From: Bacillota bacterium
GTDB lineage: Bacteria; Bacillota; Clostridia; Acetivibrionales; DSM-1351
Length of the DNA stretch: 64,000 bases
Direction of reading: 5' to 3'
Assembly (NCBI GenBank): GCA_023444055.1
Contig: JAEZRV010000007.1
Location: 97,130 to 161,129 of the forward strand
The position numbers and the translations under genes were made by a program. The number at the start of each line of letters is the position of its first letter. Position 1 is the stretch's first letter. Under the pieces are notes generated by a model. It had not been told where the DNA came from. It ran no database searches and worked only from the letters and a program-made list of their open reading frames with translations. Shown here piece by piece: positions 42,600 through 52,514 of the stretch.

Positions 42600-42814
42600 G
42601 ATGCTCAATATTCTCAATGTTTGTTTACGAAACTATTGCTTGAATTAGTAATGCTTCGTCAAAGTGTTTTAACCGTCGCATACATTCGCCATCCGTGGCT
42701 CAAGGTGTGCTAAAACCGACATCGTGTCGGTTTTACGGCAAAAAAACTTTGTCTCAGCAACTAATTCTTAGCAATTGTTTCTAACCTAACTTCGCATTGA
42801 CAAGATTGAGCATC
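42600..42814. mobile_element. 215-bp foldback (MITE-like) element
   Basis: GATGCTCAAT at 42600-42609 and ATTGAGCATC at 42805-42814 begin a long imperfect inverted repeat that continues inward for about 85 bases on each side (for example GAAACTATTGCT / AGCAATTGTTTC). A perfect hairpin (AAAACCGACA-TCG-TGTCGGTTTT, about 42712-42734) lies inside. It has no coding capacity. Confidence 0.55.
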
Positions 42815-43176
42815 TATTAAAATTTGATGAAAAAATACGAGATAATTAATGCATTTATTTTTTTGCAAAAATCCCATGCAAGTTACGGATCAGGGCATTT
42901 GTTATTATAGGTTCATAGCATCACTTGGTGCAAAGAACTTAATAATTTATGAAGGGAGGTAAAAATCTCAGTGAACGAAATAAATCCAATTCATTGACCA
43001 AGTGTACTGCTCAGAATAATCGACTTTTACTTGTATGCACATGCGTACAAGTGATTTTCGTACACTTTAAGAAACTAACTATTTTTAGAAAAAATGAAGT
43101 CAAATGAGCTGGCTAATTGAAATGAGTCTTTAAGAAGTAACTGTTTTAACCTTAATATAGAAATGGAGGAATAGCT
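42815..43176. other. Gene-free region before the second GH43 gene
   Basis: An isolated GAAGGGAGGT at about 42951-42960 is followed by a GTG and an eight-codon ORF (MNEINPIH) ending in TGA. It looks like the front end of a lost gene. ATGGAGGAATAGCT gives the ribosome site of the gene at 43177. Nothing else stands out. Confidence 0.4.
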
Positions 43177-44751
43177 ATGAAAAAAATATTTAAATTTATT
43201 GGTATTGTGTTTATCATATCTATATTTTATTCAACAGTTTGTTATGCAGATAATCCGATAGTTCAAACGAATTTTACAGCCGATCCTGCTCCGATGGTAT
43301 ATAACGGAAAGGTATATCTTTATGCTGGGATTGACGAAGACAATGCTCCAGATAACAGTTTTTTAATGCGTAAGTGGAAATGTTATTCTTCAGAAGATAT
43401 GGTTAATTGGAAGGATGAAGGAGTTATTCTTCCTACCAGTGAAATCAGTTGGTCTACAGGTGACGCAAATGCTGGCCAGTGTATTTATCGAAACGGCAAG
43501 TTTTACTTCTATTTTCCAACAGGATGTAAAACAGACACGGGTGTCTGCATAGGAGTTGCCGTTTCAGATAGCCCGACTGGTCCTTTTGTGGATATTGGTC
43601 ATCCCATTATCTTAAACAGTCAGATGAAAGCTGCAACCCATTCATGGCAGGGACTTGACCCTACTGTGTTTATTGATGACGACGGACAGGCATATTTGTA
43701 CTGGGGTAACAATGCCTGCTACTGGGTAAAACTCAATAGCGATATGGTTTCTTACAGCGGTTCTATAAATAGTATTCCTTTAACTAAAGAAGCATTTGGT
43801 CCAGACTATGAAGAAGCACCCTGGTTATACAAACGCAATGGTTTATGGTATATGTCCTACTCAACCTGTTTGCCAGAGTATCTTGCTTATACTACAAGCA
43901 AAAGCCCCACCGGTCCATGGACATTTGGAGGGGTAACCATGCCTATAATACCTGGTAACGGAGGTAATCACTCTGGAATAATCGATTATAAAGGAAACTC
44001 GTACTTATTTTACTTTAAAAACGGTTTACCAGGCGGTGGAGATCACAGGCGTTCGATATGCGTTGAAAAATTCAACTATAATGCCGATGGTACAATTCCG
44101 CAGATACCTGCAACATCAACGGGTGCGCCTCAAATTAGCAATTTAAATCCATATGTTCAAACTGAAGCTGAAACAATTTGCTGGGAATCGGGTATTGAAA
44201 CAGAAAAATGCAGTGAAGGCGGAATGGATGTAGGCAATATCGAAAACGGAGACTACATAAAGGTAAAAGGTGTAGATTTTGGTGTAGGTGCATCATCCTT
44301 TGATGCAAGAGTAGCCAGCGCAACTAGTGGTGGCAACATTGAGCTTCGTCTTGACAGTCCTACAGGGAAGCTTGTTGGAACTTGTGCTGTTAAGGGTACT
44401 GGAGGCTGGCAAACTTGGGTTGATGCTTCCTGCACTGTCAGCGGTGCAACGGGAATACATGACTTATATCTGAAATTTACAGGAGGAAGCGGTTTTCTGT
44501 TTAATGTAAACTGGTGGAAGTTTAAAGGAAATTCTACTGTGCTAGTTGGGGACCTGAATGGAGATAAGAGTGTTGATGCAACAGACTATGCTTTGATGAA
44601 AATGTATCTTCTTGGGTCAATTAACGATTTCCCAGTAGAAAATGATATTACAGCTGGGGATTTGAATGCAGACGGTGTAATCGATGCACTTGATTTTGCT
44701 ACTTTCAAACAATATTTGTTGGGCATTATTACCGAATTACCAAATAAATAA
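43177..44751 (+). CDS. Cellulosomal GH43-CBM6-dockerin arabinofuranosidase/xylosidase
   Basis: A 524-residue secreted enzyme. Signal peptide at 1-24; GH43 five-bladed propeller at about 28-320 with base Asp in ADPAPMV, modulator Asp in GLDPTVFIDDDG and acid Glu in YEEAPWLYKRNG; CBM6 beta-sandwich at about 325-450 (QTEAETICWESGI, NVNWWKF); type I dockerin at about 455-524 (DLNGDKSVDATDYA, DLNADGVIDALDFA). The domain order matches arabinoxylan arabinofuranohydrolases. ATG at 43177 follows GGAGGAA. With the triple-GH43 gene upstream it forms a hemicellulose-debranching pair. Confidence 0.93.
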   Translation: MKKIFKFIGIVFIISIFYSTVCYADNPIVQTNFTADPAPMVYNGKVYLYAGIDEDNAPDNSFLMRKWKCYSSEDMVNWKDEGVILPTSEISWSTGDANAGQCIYRNGKFYFYFPTGCKTDTGVCIGVAVSDSPTGPFVDIGHPIILNSQMKAATHSWQGLDPTVFIDDDGQAYLYWGNNACYWVKLNSDMVSYSGSINSIPLTKEAFGPDYEEAPWLYKRNGLWYMSYSTCLPEYLAYTTSKSPTGPWTFGGVTMPIIPGNGGNHSGIIDYKGNSYLFYFKNGLPGGGDHRRSICVEKFNYNADGTIPQIPATSTGAPQISNLNPYVQTEAETICWESGIETEKCSEGGMDVGNIENGDYIKVKGVDFGVGASSFDARVASATSGGNIELRLDSPTGKLVGTCAVKGTGGWQTWVDASCTVSGATGIHDLYLKFTGGSGFLFNVNWWKFKGNSTVLVGDLNGDKSVDATDYALMKMYLLGSINDFPVENDITAGDLNADGVIDALDFATFKQYLLGIITELPNK

Positions 44752-44866
44752 TAACTATTAGGTGTTATAACTGTATTCCTAGGGGAAAATGCTGAAACTA
44801 CGGTTGGAGAATAAGAAACTGAAGAGCATTTAGTAAAATGTATGGATAGAAATGAATAGGATTAGG

Positions 44867-44920
44867 TGAAAAAAGCTACGCACTGGTGGTTTGTATGGCT
44901 GTTGGTGCGTGGCTTTTTTA
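44867..44920 (+). terminator. Terminator of the GH43-CBM6 gene
   Basis: AAAAAAGCTACGCAC and GTGCGTGGCTTTTTT flank a 24-base loop, and the 3' arm ends in a T run. Confidence 0.8.
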
Positions 44921-45008
44921 TGTAAAAGTGCGTGAATGGAAAGTATGAAATTCAAGGTTAGGTGTAATTTGGGGGTTGTTATATTAATAAGTTGTAAAAT
45001 GTCACCAG

Positions 45009-45026
45009 AATATTAGCGCTAATATT
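45009..45026. promoter_or_regulatory. 18-bp perfect palindrome
   Basis: AATATTAGCGCTAATATT is its own complement. It lies 239 bases before the next gene, with a second inverted repeat (TTTACCATA / TATGGTAAA) close downstream. An operator is plausible. Confidence 0.4.
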
Positions 45027-45043
45027 TTAGAAATTTAAATATA

Positions 45044-45072
45044 TTTACCATATTTTATTGGTTTATGGTAAA
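45044..45072. promoter_or_regulatory. Inverted repeat TTTACCATA-N11-TATGGTAAA
   Basis: Perfect 9-base arms. TATGGTAAAAT also looks like a -10 region. It may be a regulator site for the membrane-protein gene at 45265. Confidence 0.35.
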
Positions 45073-45264
45073 ATGGTAACTAAAAAGGTGTTAAGGGTGT
45101 ATGAATATCACCTTAAACATTGTTAATATTAAAGCGAAAAATAAAATTAGAGTGTTTGGAATCAACTAAATGTGATAATAGAAGTACAGACACTATATGA
45201 TTTATGCAAGTGGTTTTCGATAGAATTTAACAAATAAGTTTATATGCCATAAAGGGGATAATCT

Positions 45265-46194
45265 ATGACATCAAAATGGAATTGGAAAGCATTCTTTCCA
45301 AAGAGAAAAAAACAGTTTATTATATCAATTGCAATAGTTACTATTTTTTTATTTTTTACAGGTTTAGTTTTTATATTCTACAGGGAGTTTGCAAAGTATC
45401 CTATTCCAAGGACATTTAAAACTAGAGATGACGTTGAACCTAAAGAATGGCTTTCATTTTGGGCAAATTTTCTTACATTTATAGGAACAGTAACGCTTGG
45501 TTTAGTCACAGTTATACAAGCCAATTATGCAAACAAAACGAACAAAAGGTTGGTGGAATTTGAGAACAACAAAATGAGACCATATGTGAAGATAATTAAA
45601 GAGAACTTTATAATGGCTATATCAAAAGATACGCTGAGCTTATCAGACAACTTTCAAAGGATCAAAGGTGATAGTTCATTGTATTTTGAAGGAAATTGCC
45701 GATACAAAAGTAAAAAACAAGATTTAGATAGAGTAGTATACGTCTATCCGCTAGTTATGGGATTGAGATTCAAGATAATGAACATTGGGAATTCTCCAAT
45801 ATCTTTTTTAAGGTTTAAGCGGTTTATTGTGCTAGATGGTATAATCGGAAAAGTAGAAAATATTATGAGTAGTGTTGATGTAGATTTAACGATTAATGAA
45901 ACAAAGCAAGTATATGTTTGTATACGTGGTAAAGTAGAACTTTACCCAGATGGGAGAATCTCTAACGTTTACTGGGATACATACAAAAAAAATTTATTAA
46001 CACCTTTGCAAATGATTCAAATAGAAGCAACAATTGAGTATCAGGACATATATGGTGGTAGCTATAGCCAAGATGTCAGCTTACACCTTGACAACACCCC
46101 ATGGTACAGTAACCAACATGAGCAGGTTTACTCTTGCACTGTTGAGACTGAACATCATATTGGATTGTCGCCATATGGACCAAGAATCGAATGA
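45265..46194 (+). CDS. Membrane-anchored protein of unknown function
   Basis: A 309-residue protein with two N-terminal membrane helices (about 17-40 and 64-85) separated by a charged loop, then a short coiled stretch (NKTNKRLVEFENNKMRPYVK) and a soluble domain of about 200 residues, probably cytoplasmic and beta-rich. I do not recognise a family. ATG at 45265 follows AAAGGGGAT. It precedes the YobI-like NTPase gene by about 290 bases, so co-transcription is uncertain. Confidence 0.7.
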   Translation: MTSKWNWKAFFPKRKKQFIISIAIVTIFLFFTGLVFIFYREFAKYPIPRTFKTRDDVEPKEWLSFWANFLTFIGTVTLGLVTVIQANYANKTNKRLVEFENNKMRPYVKIIKENFIMAISKDTLSLSDNFQRIKGDSSLYFEGNCRYKSKKQDLDRVVYVYPLVMGLRFKIMNIGNSPISFLRFKRFIVLDGIIGKVENIMSSVDVDLTINETKQVYVCIRGKVELYPDGRISNVYWDTYKKNLLTPLQMIQIEATIEYQDIYGGSYSQDVSLHLDNTPWYSNQHEQVYSCTVETEHHIGLSPYGPRIE

Positions 46195-46486
46195 GATATA
46201 ATTATTAAGGTTATTTTAAATCATTTAACTATAATCCTTATTATAAATACATTGTTCCTGAAGTAGCTAGACTTATTAAGGAATTGTGATTTAGAGCAAA
46301 TTTATTTAAAGCATGAATAATGAAATTTATACAATAAAGCTATACAACTACAGTAACACTGGGATATACTGGACAATACATTTTTTGATTTCCGATGTAA
46401 TTTAACATGGTAAATAATAAGGAAAACAAGAGGTTTACCTTTTAAGTAATTAAAGAATGAGACACAATAGATTGGAGATACTAAAG
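46195..46486. other. Gene-free spacer before the NTPase gene
   Basis: About 290 AT-rich bases. There is a possible weak terminator (ATTAAGGTTAT..ATAATCCTTAT) just after 46200. No gene was recognised. Confidence 0.4.
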
Positions 46487-49400
46487 ATGACATTAGAAAA
46501 ATCATCAGAATCATCAGCATGCCAATACAAGGATGTCAGTGTAATAAAGCTAATTTGGAAAACAATATGGAGAAAATTTTCAACTTGTCTTAATAAAGTT
46601 GGTAGAGTAATAAAAGAATCAAAAGAATATATGAAATCATATATAGGCGATTATAATAATACAGAATTAAAATATGAAGATTTGGCACCAAAGGATGATG
46701 TGTCAAAAGCAGAGGCTTATTTAACCGCTTTAGACTGGGCATTATCTAATGATAAAATATATAATATAGCTTTAACAGGTTCATATGGTTCTGGAAAAAG
46801 TAGCATACTAAATACATATCAAAAGAATAGATCCCATAATCATTATCTTAATATTTCGTTAGCCTCATTCTATGATAGCCAGACGAAGGATATAGCAATA
46901 ATAGGAAAAGATAATGAAGAACCAAAATCAACTAAGGACTCTATCGTCAAATTTGAAGATTTAGAAATAGAAAAAAGTATTTTGCAACAGATGTTTTATA
47001 AAGTAGATTATTCAAAAATACCATATTCTAGATTTAGAAAATTAAAAAATACCACATACAAAAAAATATTAGGAATTTTATTATTTGCCATATTAACAGT
47101 AGTGTTGGGAGGAATTGTATTTTTCCCTAAAGTAATAAATAACTTTTCTGATAATTATGATTTACTAAACAAAACATATAAAATTAATGAAATAATTATA
47201 ATTGGGATATATAGTGTGTTTGGTGTGCTTGTTTTTGTTGGATTAGTATTCAGTATACGTTACTTTGCTACTAAAATACGTCTAAGTAAATTATCATTTC
47301 AAAAATTAGAGCTTGAAACAGATAAACTAAATGAGGAGTGTGTATTTAATAAATATCTGGATGAGATCTTGTATTATTTTGAAGTTACAAAATACAATGT
47401 AGTTTTTATAGAGGATTTAGATCGATTTAACAATACTAGAATATTTATAAAATTAAGAGAACTTAATTCATTACTAAATAATAGTGAGCAAATCAATAGA
47501 AAAATTGTTTTCATCTATGCTATAAAAGATGATATGTTCAAAAATAAAGATAGAACTAAATTTTTTGATTTTATTATACCTGTAATACCAGTAATTAACT
47601 CTTCAAATTCTGGTAACAAATTATTAGAGAAAATCGAAAAAGGAAAATTTGAAAATGAAATATCCAATGAATATATAAATGCAATATCAGTATATATTGA
47701 TGATATGAGAATACTAACCAACATATGTAATGAATTTATACTTTATAAAAACATACTTACAGATATTTCACTAGAAAGCATACAAATTTTCTCATTAATT
47801 GTTTATAAAAATTTGTATCCGAATGATTTTGCAGAATTACAATACGGCAGAGGTTTGGTTTACAAAGCTTTTGAGAGTAAGAAAGAATTTATCGCACAGC
47901 AAGTATCTATTTTAAAAAAAGAGAGAGAAGAATTACAATTAAAACTGAAAAATGTTGAATCTGATACAGTAGCATCAGTAAAAGAATTAAAATTATCATT
48001 AATCTATTACATGACAGGAGGATTTTATAACGTTACAGAAATACATGAAGGTAATAAGCAATATTCTATACAAACATTTATGGAGGATACATTTGAACTT
48101 AGTACGTTAGATGGTAAGAATTTATCTATTATATATAATAAAAATTATAATAACTATTCAATTAATTCTTCTATAACGAAAGCAGACTCAGAATCTGGTT
48201 GTGAAAAGACATATTTAGAAAGATGGAATTACTTAAGAGGTATGACATCAAAACGCAAAGAAGAATTAAAAGACGAAATTGAAGAAAACAAGAAAGAAGA
48301 AAGTGAATTAGTATCTAAAAAACTAAAAGTTTTACTGAATATGTATAATATTAAAGAAGTATTAATAGATGATGTTTTTAAAGAAAAACCAATTGTATAT
48401 CTGCTGCGTAATGGTTACATTGATGAAACGTATGAAAACTATTTAACTTATTTCTATCCTAACAGTTTAACTGCGAAAGATATGAATTTCATATTAGGCA
48501 TTAGAAATCATGAAGGATTTGAATTCTCATATGAATTAACTAAAATTGATCAGATTATTTACAAATTGAATGAACATGAGTATAGACAACCAGAAATCTT
48601 AAATTTTGTCTTATTGAACTACTTATTTACTGATATAAATAAGTATCAAACAGAAATTAAAACTATCATCAGCCAATTATCAAATTACACAGAAAAATCA
48701 TTTACTTTTATTGATGAATTTTATAAGGTATCAGATAAAAATAGAGAAATATTTTTAAATATGCTTTGTCATGAATGGCCTAATATTTGGGCTTATATAA
48801 CTTCACAACCAGATATACCTATTGAAAAAGAACAAGAATATCTGAGAAGAATCATTAAATATGCGAATATTGAAGATATTAAACAAATTCAAAAAAATAG
48901 TTTATACAAAGATTATGCAGAAGATGATGATTGTAATTTGATAGATACAATTTTAAGATTACCTGATTTCTTTAAATTAACTAGAGATATTGAATTTGAG
49001 AAGTTAAAAAAAGTTATTGTAGAATTAGATTTATCATTTAAAGATATCAATACCTATGATGAAGATAAGGAGATATTAGATTTCGTTTTTGATAATAGCT
49101 ATTATGATATCAATGTTAAAATGCTTAGTATTATTCTTGAAAAAAAATCCAAGAAAGATATCTCCAGATTTTATGATGCTAATTTAACTACAATTCTAGA
49201 TTCTGAATATAAGCCGTTGATTTCATATATCTATGATGATGATAATAATTTTAAATACTATATTACTAAAGTTTTTTTAAAACTAGATACTAATACAAAA
49301 GAAGATGTTCAAACTATTATTAATATTTTAAAAAGAGATTTGGATGAAGAAATAAAAACTCAAATAATACAAAAAGAGACTTTTGTCATAGATGATTTAG

Positions 49401-50326
49401 ATTTAATTGATACGCCTTTGTGGAGAGAACTATTAAAGGGAGATAAAGTAAAACCTACTTGGAGTTGTATTTTCAAATATTATCCTTGCCATAATGACCA
49501 GGATAATATCATATTTGAATACATAAAAAGAAATTGGAATTCTTTAGTTGATAGTGATTATATAGATGAATTGCCTGAAGATGAAGTTTTACAAAAAAGC
49601 TTTATGGCAGATTTGCTAGTAGCGGATTTACCTGATGACTGCTATGAATCTTTAGTAAAGATGTTCGATATTAAAGTTGACAGTTTTGATATTAGTAGTT
49701 TAAAAGATAATCAACTTAGAATATTGATTAAGAGTTGTTATTTTGAGTTGGAAGAAGAGAATTATCTTGTTATTAAAGAAAACTTTTCAGATTTACATAT
49801 TGATTACCTTTTATCCTATAAAGATAATTATATTGAGGATCTAGAAAACTACACAATTGATAGTAATGATTTGGAATTGCTTTTAAAACATTCAGTTCTA
49901 GTGCCAGAAGACAAACTAAACATAGTAAGTCGAGTACCAAATACTCTTATTACAAAAAATATAGCAAAACAAATTTGTGGATTTATAGACAATACAATGA
50001 AAATACCAGTAAATTTGTTTAATATAGTATGGGAATTACTTGGATCAAGAGATGATAAAATTAAATTACTGATTAAGCAAATAGAAAAAATGTCAAATGA
50101 GAAAATAACAGACTGTTTAAATGCATTAAATGGGGATTTTGTAGATATTACACAGCCTGGTAAAAGAGTTAAGATTGAGTATTCAGATATGATATTCTCC
50201 TTAGCAGAGTGTCTTACTAAGGTTAATTATATTTCATCAAAGGATGTTTTTGAACGAGAAGACCCTATACTACCATTGACAAAGAAGTATGTTCAATTTA
50301 ATACAAAACGAAAAATGGTACTTTAA
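46487..50326 (+). CDS. YobI/KAP-like membrane P-loop NTPase
   Basis: A 1279-residue protein resembling the YobI P-loop family. ELKYEDLAPKDDVSKAEAYL leads to the Walker A loop in LTGSYGSGKSSILN (about 97-110), and Walker B is VVFIEDLDRF (about 304-313), the DLDR form of KAP NTPases. Two helices (about 192-215 and 236-258) between them put part of the protein in the membrane. The remaining 900 residues are helical, acidic and repeat-like, with coiled coil around 480-520 and 590-630. Such STAND/KAP-like proteins often act in phage defence. ATG at 46487 follows TTGGAG; a TTG-type start further upstream lacks a site. Composition is very AT-rich, more so than neighbouring genes. Confidence 0.78.
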   Translation: MTLEKSSESSACQYKDVSVIKLIWKTIWRKFSTCLNKVGRVIKESKEYMKSYIGDYNNTELKYEDLAPKDDVSKAEAYLTALDWALSNDKIYNIALTGSYGSGKSSILNTYQKNRSHNHYLNISLASFYDSQTKDIAIIGKDNEEPKSTKDSIVKFEDLEIEKSILQQMFYKVDYSKIPYSRFRKLKNTTYKKILGILLFAILTVVLGGIVFFPKVINNFSDNYDLLNKTYKINEIIIIGIYSVFGVLVFVGLVFSIRYFATKIRLSKLSFQKLELETDKLNEECVFNKYLDEILYYFEVTKYNVVFIEDLDRFNNTRIFIKLRELNSLLNNSEQINRKIVFIYAIKDDMFKNKDRTKFFDFIIPVIPVINSSNSGNKLLEKIEKGKFENEISNEYINAISVYIDDMRILTNICNEFILYKNILTDISLESIQIFSLIVYKNLYPNDFAELQYGRGLVYKAFESKKEFIAQQVSILKKEREELQLKLKNVESDTVASVKELKLSLIYYMTGGFYNVTEIHEGNKQYSIQTFMEDTFELSTLDGKNLSIIYNKNYNNYSINSSITKADSESGCEKTYLERWNYLRGMTSKRKEELKDEIEENKKEESELVSKKLKVLLNMYNIKEVLIDDVFKEKPIVYLLRNGYIDETYENYLTYFYPNSLTAKDMNFILGIRNHEGFEFSYELTKIDQIIYKLNEHEYRQPEILNFVLLNYLFTDINKYQTEIKTIISQLSNYTEKSFTFIDEFYKVSDKNREIFLNMLCHEWPNIWAYITSQPDIPIEKEQEYLRRIIKYANIEDIKQIQKNSLYKDYAEDDDCNLIDTILRLPDFFKLTRDIEFEKLKKVIVELDLSFKDINTYDEDKEILDFVFDNSYYDINVKMLSIILEKKSKKDISRFYDANLTTILDSEYKPLISYIYDDDNNFKYYITKVFLKLDTNTKEDVQTIINILKRDLDEEIKTQIIQKETFVIDDLDLIDTPLWRELLKGDKVKPTWSCIFKYYPCHNDQDNIIFEYIKRNWNSLVDSDYIDELPEDEVLQKSFMADLLVADLPDDCYESLVKMFDIKVDSFDISSLKDNQLRILIKSCYFELEEENYLVIKENFSDLHIDYLLSYKDNYIEDLENYTIDSNDLELLLKHSVLVPEDKLNIVSRVPNTLITKNIAKQICGFIDNTMKIPVNLFNIVWELLGSRDDKIKLLIKQIEKMSNEKITDCLNALNGDFVDITQPGKRVKIEYSDMIFSLAECLTKVNYISSKDVFEREDPILPLTKKYVQFNTKRKMVL

Positions 50327-50381
50327 ATGCTGAGTACAGGATAAAAGCTATGAGGTAAAGATTCAGAAATTGAGGTGCTTT

Positions 50382-50915
50382 ATGGATAAAGTCGATAAGA
50401 ATAATCAATTTGTTAGAAGAGCTATATGGGAGATTCATAACAAAAACATTGAAAGAATAAATGAAGCAGAAAGCTGGGATGCTGATATTGCATATAAATG
50501 GTTGATAAATGAATTACTTCCTGAGGTATTTGGAAAGAAAAGCACCTTTGTTAAAAAACCAAGAAAAATAGAAGAATACTTTAAAAATATAGATATTGAA
50601 TATATTAGGTATTTAAAATACAAACAAGTGCATACAATTGAAGATGTAAGAGAAGTTGCAGAGCAGTTACAGGACTATTATCATTGTCATCCAAATAATA
50701 AATTTCGATTTGATAAAAATGATTTTGATAGCATATATAATTCAATACTACTTTGTTTAAAAAAATCAGAGAAAGTTGATTTGCATTATATATGTGAAAA
50801 GTTATGTTTATATAGGTGTAATACAATTATGGAACTTATTAAGGCAATAGAAAAAGTTACCCTAGAAAATATACAAAAAACCGTTATTGGATTTGACATA
50901 GATTATTTGTTTTAG
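50382..50915 (+). CDS. Companion protein of the YobI-like NTPase, unknown
   Basis: A 177-residue, mostly helical soluble protein beginning MDKVDKNNQFVRRAIWEIHN, with no recognised motif. It starts 56 bases after the NTPase stop, with GAGGTG before ATG 50382, and shares the NTPase's AT-rich composition. An operon and a functional pairing are likely, but the function is unknown. Confidence 0.7.
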   Translation: MDKVDKNNQFVRRAIWEIHNKNIERINEAESWDADIAYKWLINELLPEVFGKKSTFVKKPRKIEEYFKNIDIEYIRYLKYKQVHTIEDVREVAEQLQDYYHCHPNNKFRFDKNDFDSIYNSILLCLKKSEKVDLHYICEKLCLYRCNTIMELIKAIEKVTLENIQKTVIGFDIDYLF

Positions 50916-50922
50916 AGCTTTA

Positions 50923-51051
50923 ATGACAGCACTTGAAGGCAAAAGAATAAATTTAACAGCTGATGAAATCAGAATTATAATGAAAAACATTGATTATTTT
51001 ATTATAATTCATGATAGAGTAGTATTATTAGAAAAGTATGCCGTACTGTAA
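50923..51051 (+). CDS. Possible 42-residue protein after the NTPase operon
   Basis: ATG at 50923, eight bases after the previous stop, opens MTALEGKRINLTADEIRIIM followed by 22 residues ending LLEKYAVL. The ribosome site is poor. The helical sequence resembles a true protein more than random AT-rich DNA, but it could also be the end of a truncated gene. Confidence 0.4.
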   Translation: MTALEGKRINLTADEIRIIMKNIDYFIIIHDRVVLLEKYAVL

Positions 51052-51137
51052 ATGTTGTAAGCGTTAAATTAGGGTTAAGTTAAATTTTTCAGAAATTTAT
51101 ATTTTATTTACAAGTATAATTTACTAACGAGGTTCTT

Positions 51138-52205
51138 ATGAAAAACAAAACATCATTAACTATATACACCATATCCCACATGGTAGTGGATTTTTCATGT
51201 TTTTACGTTTTAATGGGTTCATTCAGCAGGCAAATTGAAGATCCTGTGACAATATCGTTAGGCTTCCTATTATATAATATTCTAGCATTTGGGTTACAGA
51301 TGTTTATTGGATATTTTGTTGATACATACGCTGTAGAACACTCTAAAACAGCTTTTGTTGGATGTTTGCTTGTTTGTGTTGGAGTTTTCCTAACCGTTTC
51401 TCCGTGGCTGGCTCTATTATTTTGTGCAGTGGGGAATGCCAGTTTCCATATTGGCGGTGGAATAAATTCGTTGGTATACTCAGAAGGGAAAATGGCCAGA
51501 GGCGGTATTTTTGTTTCATCAGGAGCTATTGGGGTTGCATTGGGAACTATCGCTGGAAGGTGTGAGGTTCCATTATTGATAATTATAATAATTTTGTTAG
51601 TATGCAGTTATGCAATTCGCGTCTATTGCGTTTCTGATAAAAACAATGTAATGCCCAATTTTGATAAGCATAATGTATCAAAGCCTATTGTTACAAGTGG
51701 AAAGGTAATTATTTATTTATGCCTTGTTTCAATAATGGTGCGTTCCTATGTTGGCTTTCAAATACCAATTTCATGGAAAACAAATACTCTTTTATTTATT
51801 TTACCAAGCATTTGTGCTTTTATAGGTAAATTCGGCGGAGGCATGCTTGCAGATTATTTCGGAGCAAGGAATGTCGGCGTTTTATCGTTATTATTATCAA
51901 TACCGTTATTATGCTTCTTCAACGGCAATATAGCATTATGTTCAATAGGTCTTATTTTGTTTAATATTACAATGTCTATAACCCTTTGGGGGATAGCCTT
52001 ACAGCTTAAAAATCAGCCAGGGTTTGCGTTCGGATTGACAACGCTTGCATTGTTAATTAGCAATATTCCAATATTTTTATTTACATTACCAGAAAGCTTG
52101 ATAAAAATAGTACTACCGTTACTTATACTAGTTTCGTCAATTTGTATTTTTATTTCAATAGAAAACCAGAAAAGGAGAGAATACAATGTTAGATCAATTA
52201 ATTAA
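51138..52205 (+). CDS. MFS transporter
   Basis: A 355-residue major facilitator with about ten to eleven helices, slightly shorter than usual. The helix 2-3 loop (GYFVDTYAVEHSKTAFVG) and the repeat later (GKFGGGMLADYFGARNVG) are the two MFS signature loops. The substrate is unknown. ATG at 51138 follows a GAGG. Its last 20 bases overlap the small-protein gene at 52186, so the two are translated together. Part of the gene is duplicated in decayed form at 52872-53005. Confidence 0.85.
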   Translation: MKNKTSLTIYTISHMVVDFSCFYVLMGSFSRQIEDPVTISLGFLLYNILAFGLQMFIGYFVDTYAVEHSKTAFVGCLLVCVGVFLTVSPWLALLFCAVGNASFHIGGGINSLVYSEGKMARGGIFVSSGAIGVALGTIAGRCEVPLLIIIIILLVCSYAIRVYCVSDKNNVMPNFDKHNVSKPIVTSGKVIIYLCLVSIMVRSYVGFQIPISWKTNTLLFILPSICAFIGKFGGGMLADYFGARNVGVLSLLLSIPLLCFFNGNIALCSIGLILFNITMSITLWGIALQLKNQPGFAFGLTTLALLISNIPIFLFTLPESLIKIVLPLLILVSSICIFISIENQKRREYNVRSIN

Positions 52206-52401
52206 TAGCAGTCTTTGTGATGTGGCATCGCCTTTTAGACTACCAACTAGGTCAGGTGTTTTAATTTTTACTGTGGTTGTTGGGGTTGTGGCTGTAATAG
52301 TAGTAGCTGGGATACTAATTAAAAAGGCACAGAAAAAGAATTCTACAATCCAAGAGCAACAGCAAGAACAGCAAGAACAGCAAAAGCAGCAAGAACAGTA
52401 A
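52186..52401 (+). CDS. Small membrane protein with SLCD motif and Gln-rich tail
   Basis: A 71-residue protein: a short N-terminus MLDQLINSSLCDVASPF, a helix at about 25-47, a basic turn KKAQKKN and a Gln/Glu tail (EQQQEQQEQQKQQEQ). It begins inside the MFS gene after AAAGGAGAGAATACA. A second, related protein lies at 53006 (NCLCDMLPPYDP). The conserved LCD and the arrangement by a transporter suggest a peptide or a membrane-interaction partner, but the family is unknown to me. Confidence 0.65.
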   Translation: MLDQLINSSLCDVASPFRLPTRSGVLIFTVVVGVVAVIVVAGILIKKAQKKNSTIQEQQQEQQEQQKQQEQ

Positions 52402-52475
52402 AAACAGCAGGAACATCAAAAGCAGCAGGAACAATAAAAACAGCAAATACAACAAATACAACAAGAAAAGCAATA
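52349..52475 (+). repeat. CAR/GAR trinucleotide repeat tract
   Basis: CAG, CAA, GAA and AAG codons run in frame from inside the small-protein gene through its TAA (52399) and a second TAA, up to TAG near 52473. The tail once may have been longer: KQQEHQKQQEQ, then KQQIQQIQQEKQ. Confidence 0.75.
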
Positions 52476-52514
52476 GCAACATAATCAACATAGAAAGCGC
52501 CAAGACCAAAAATT

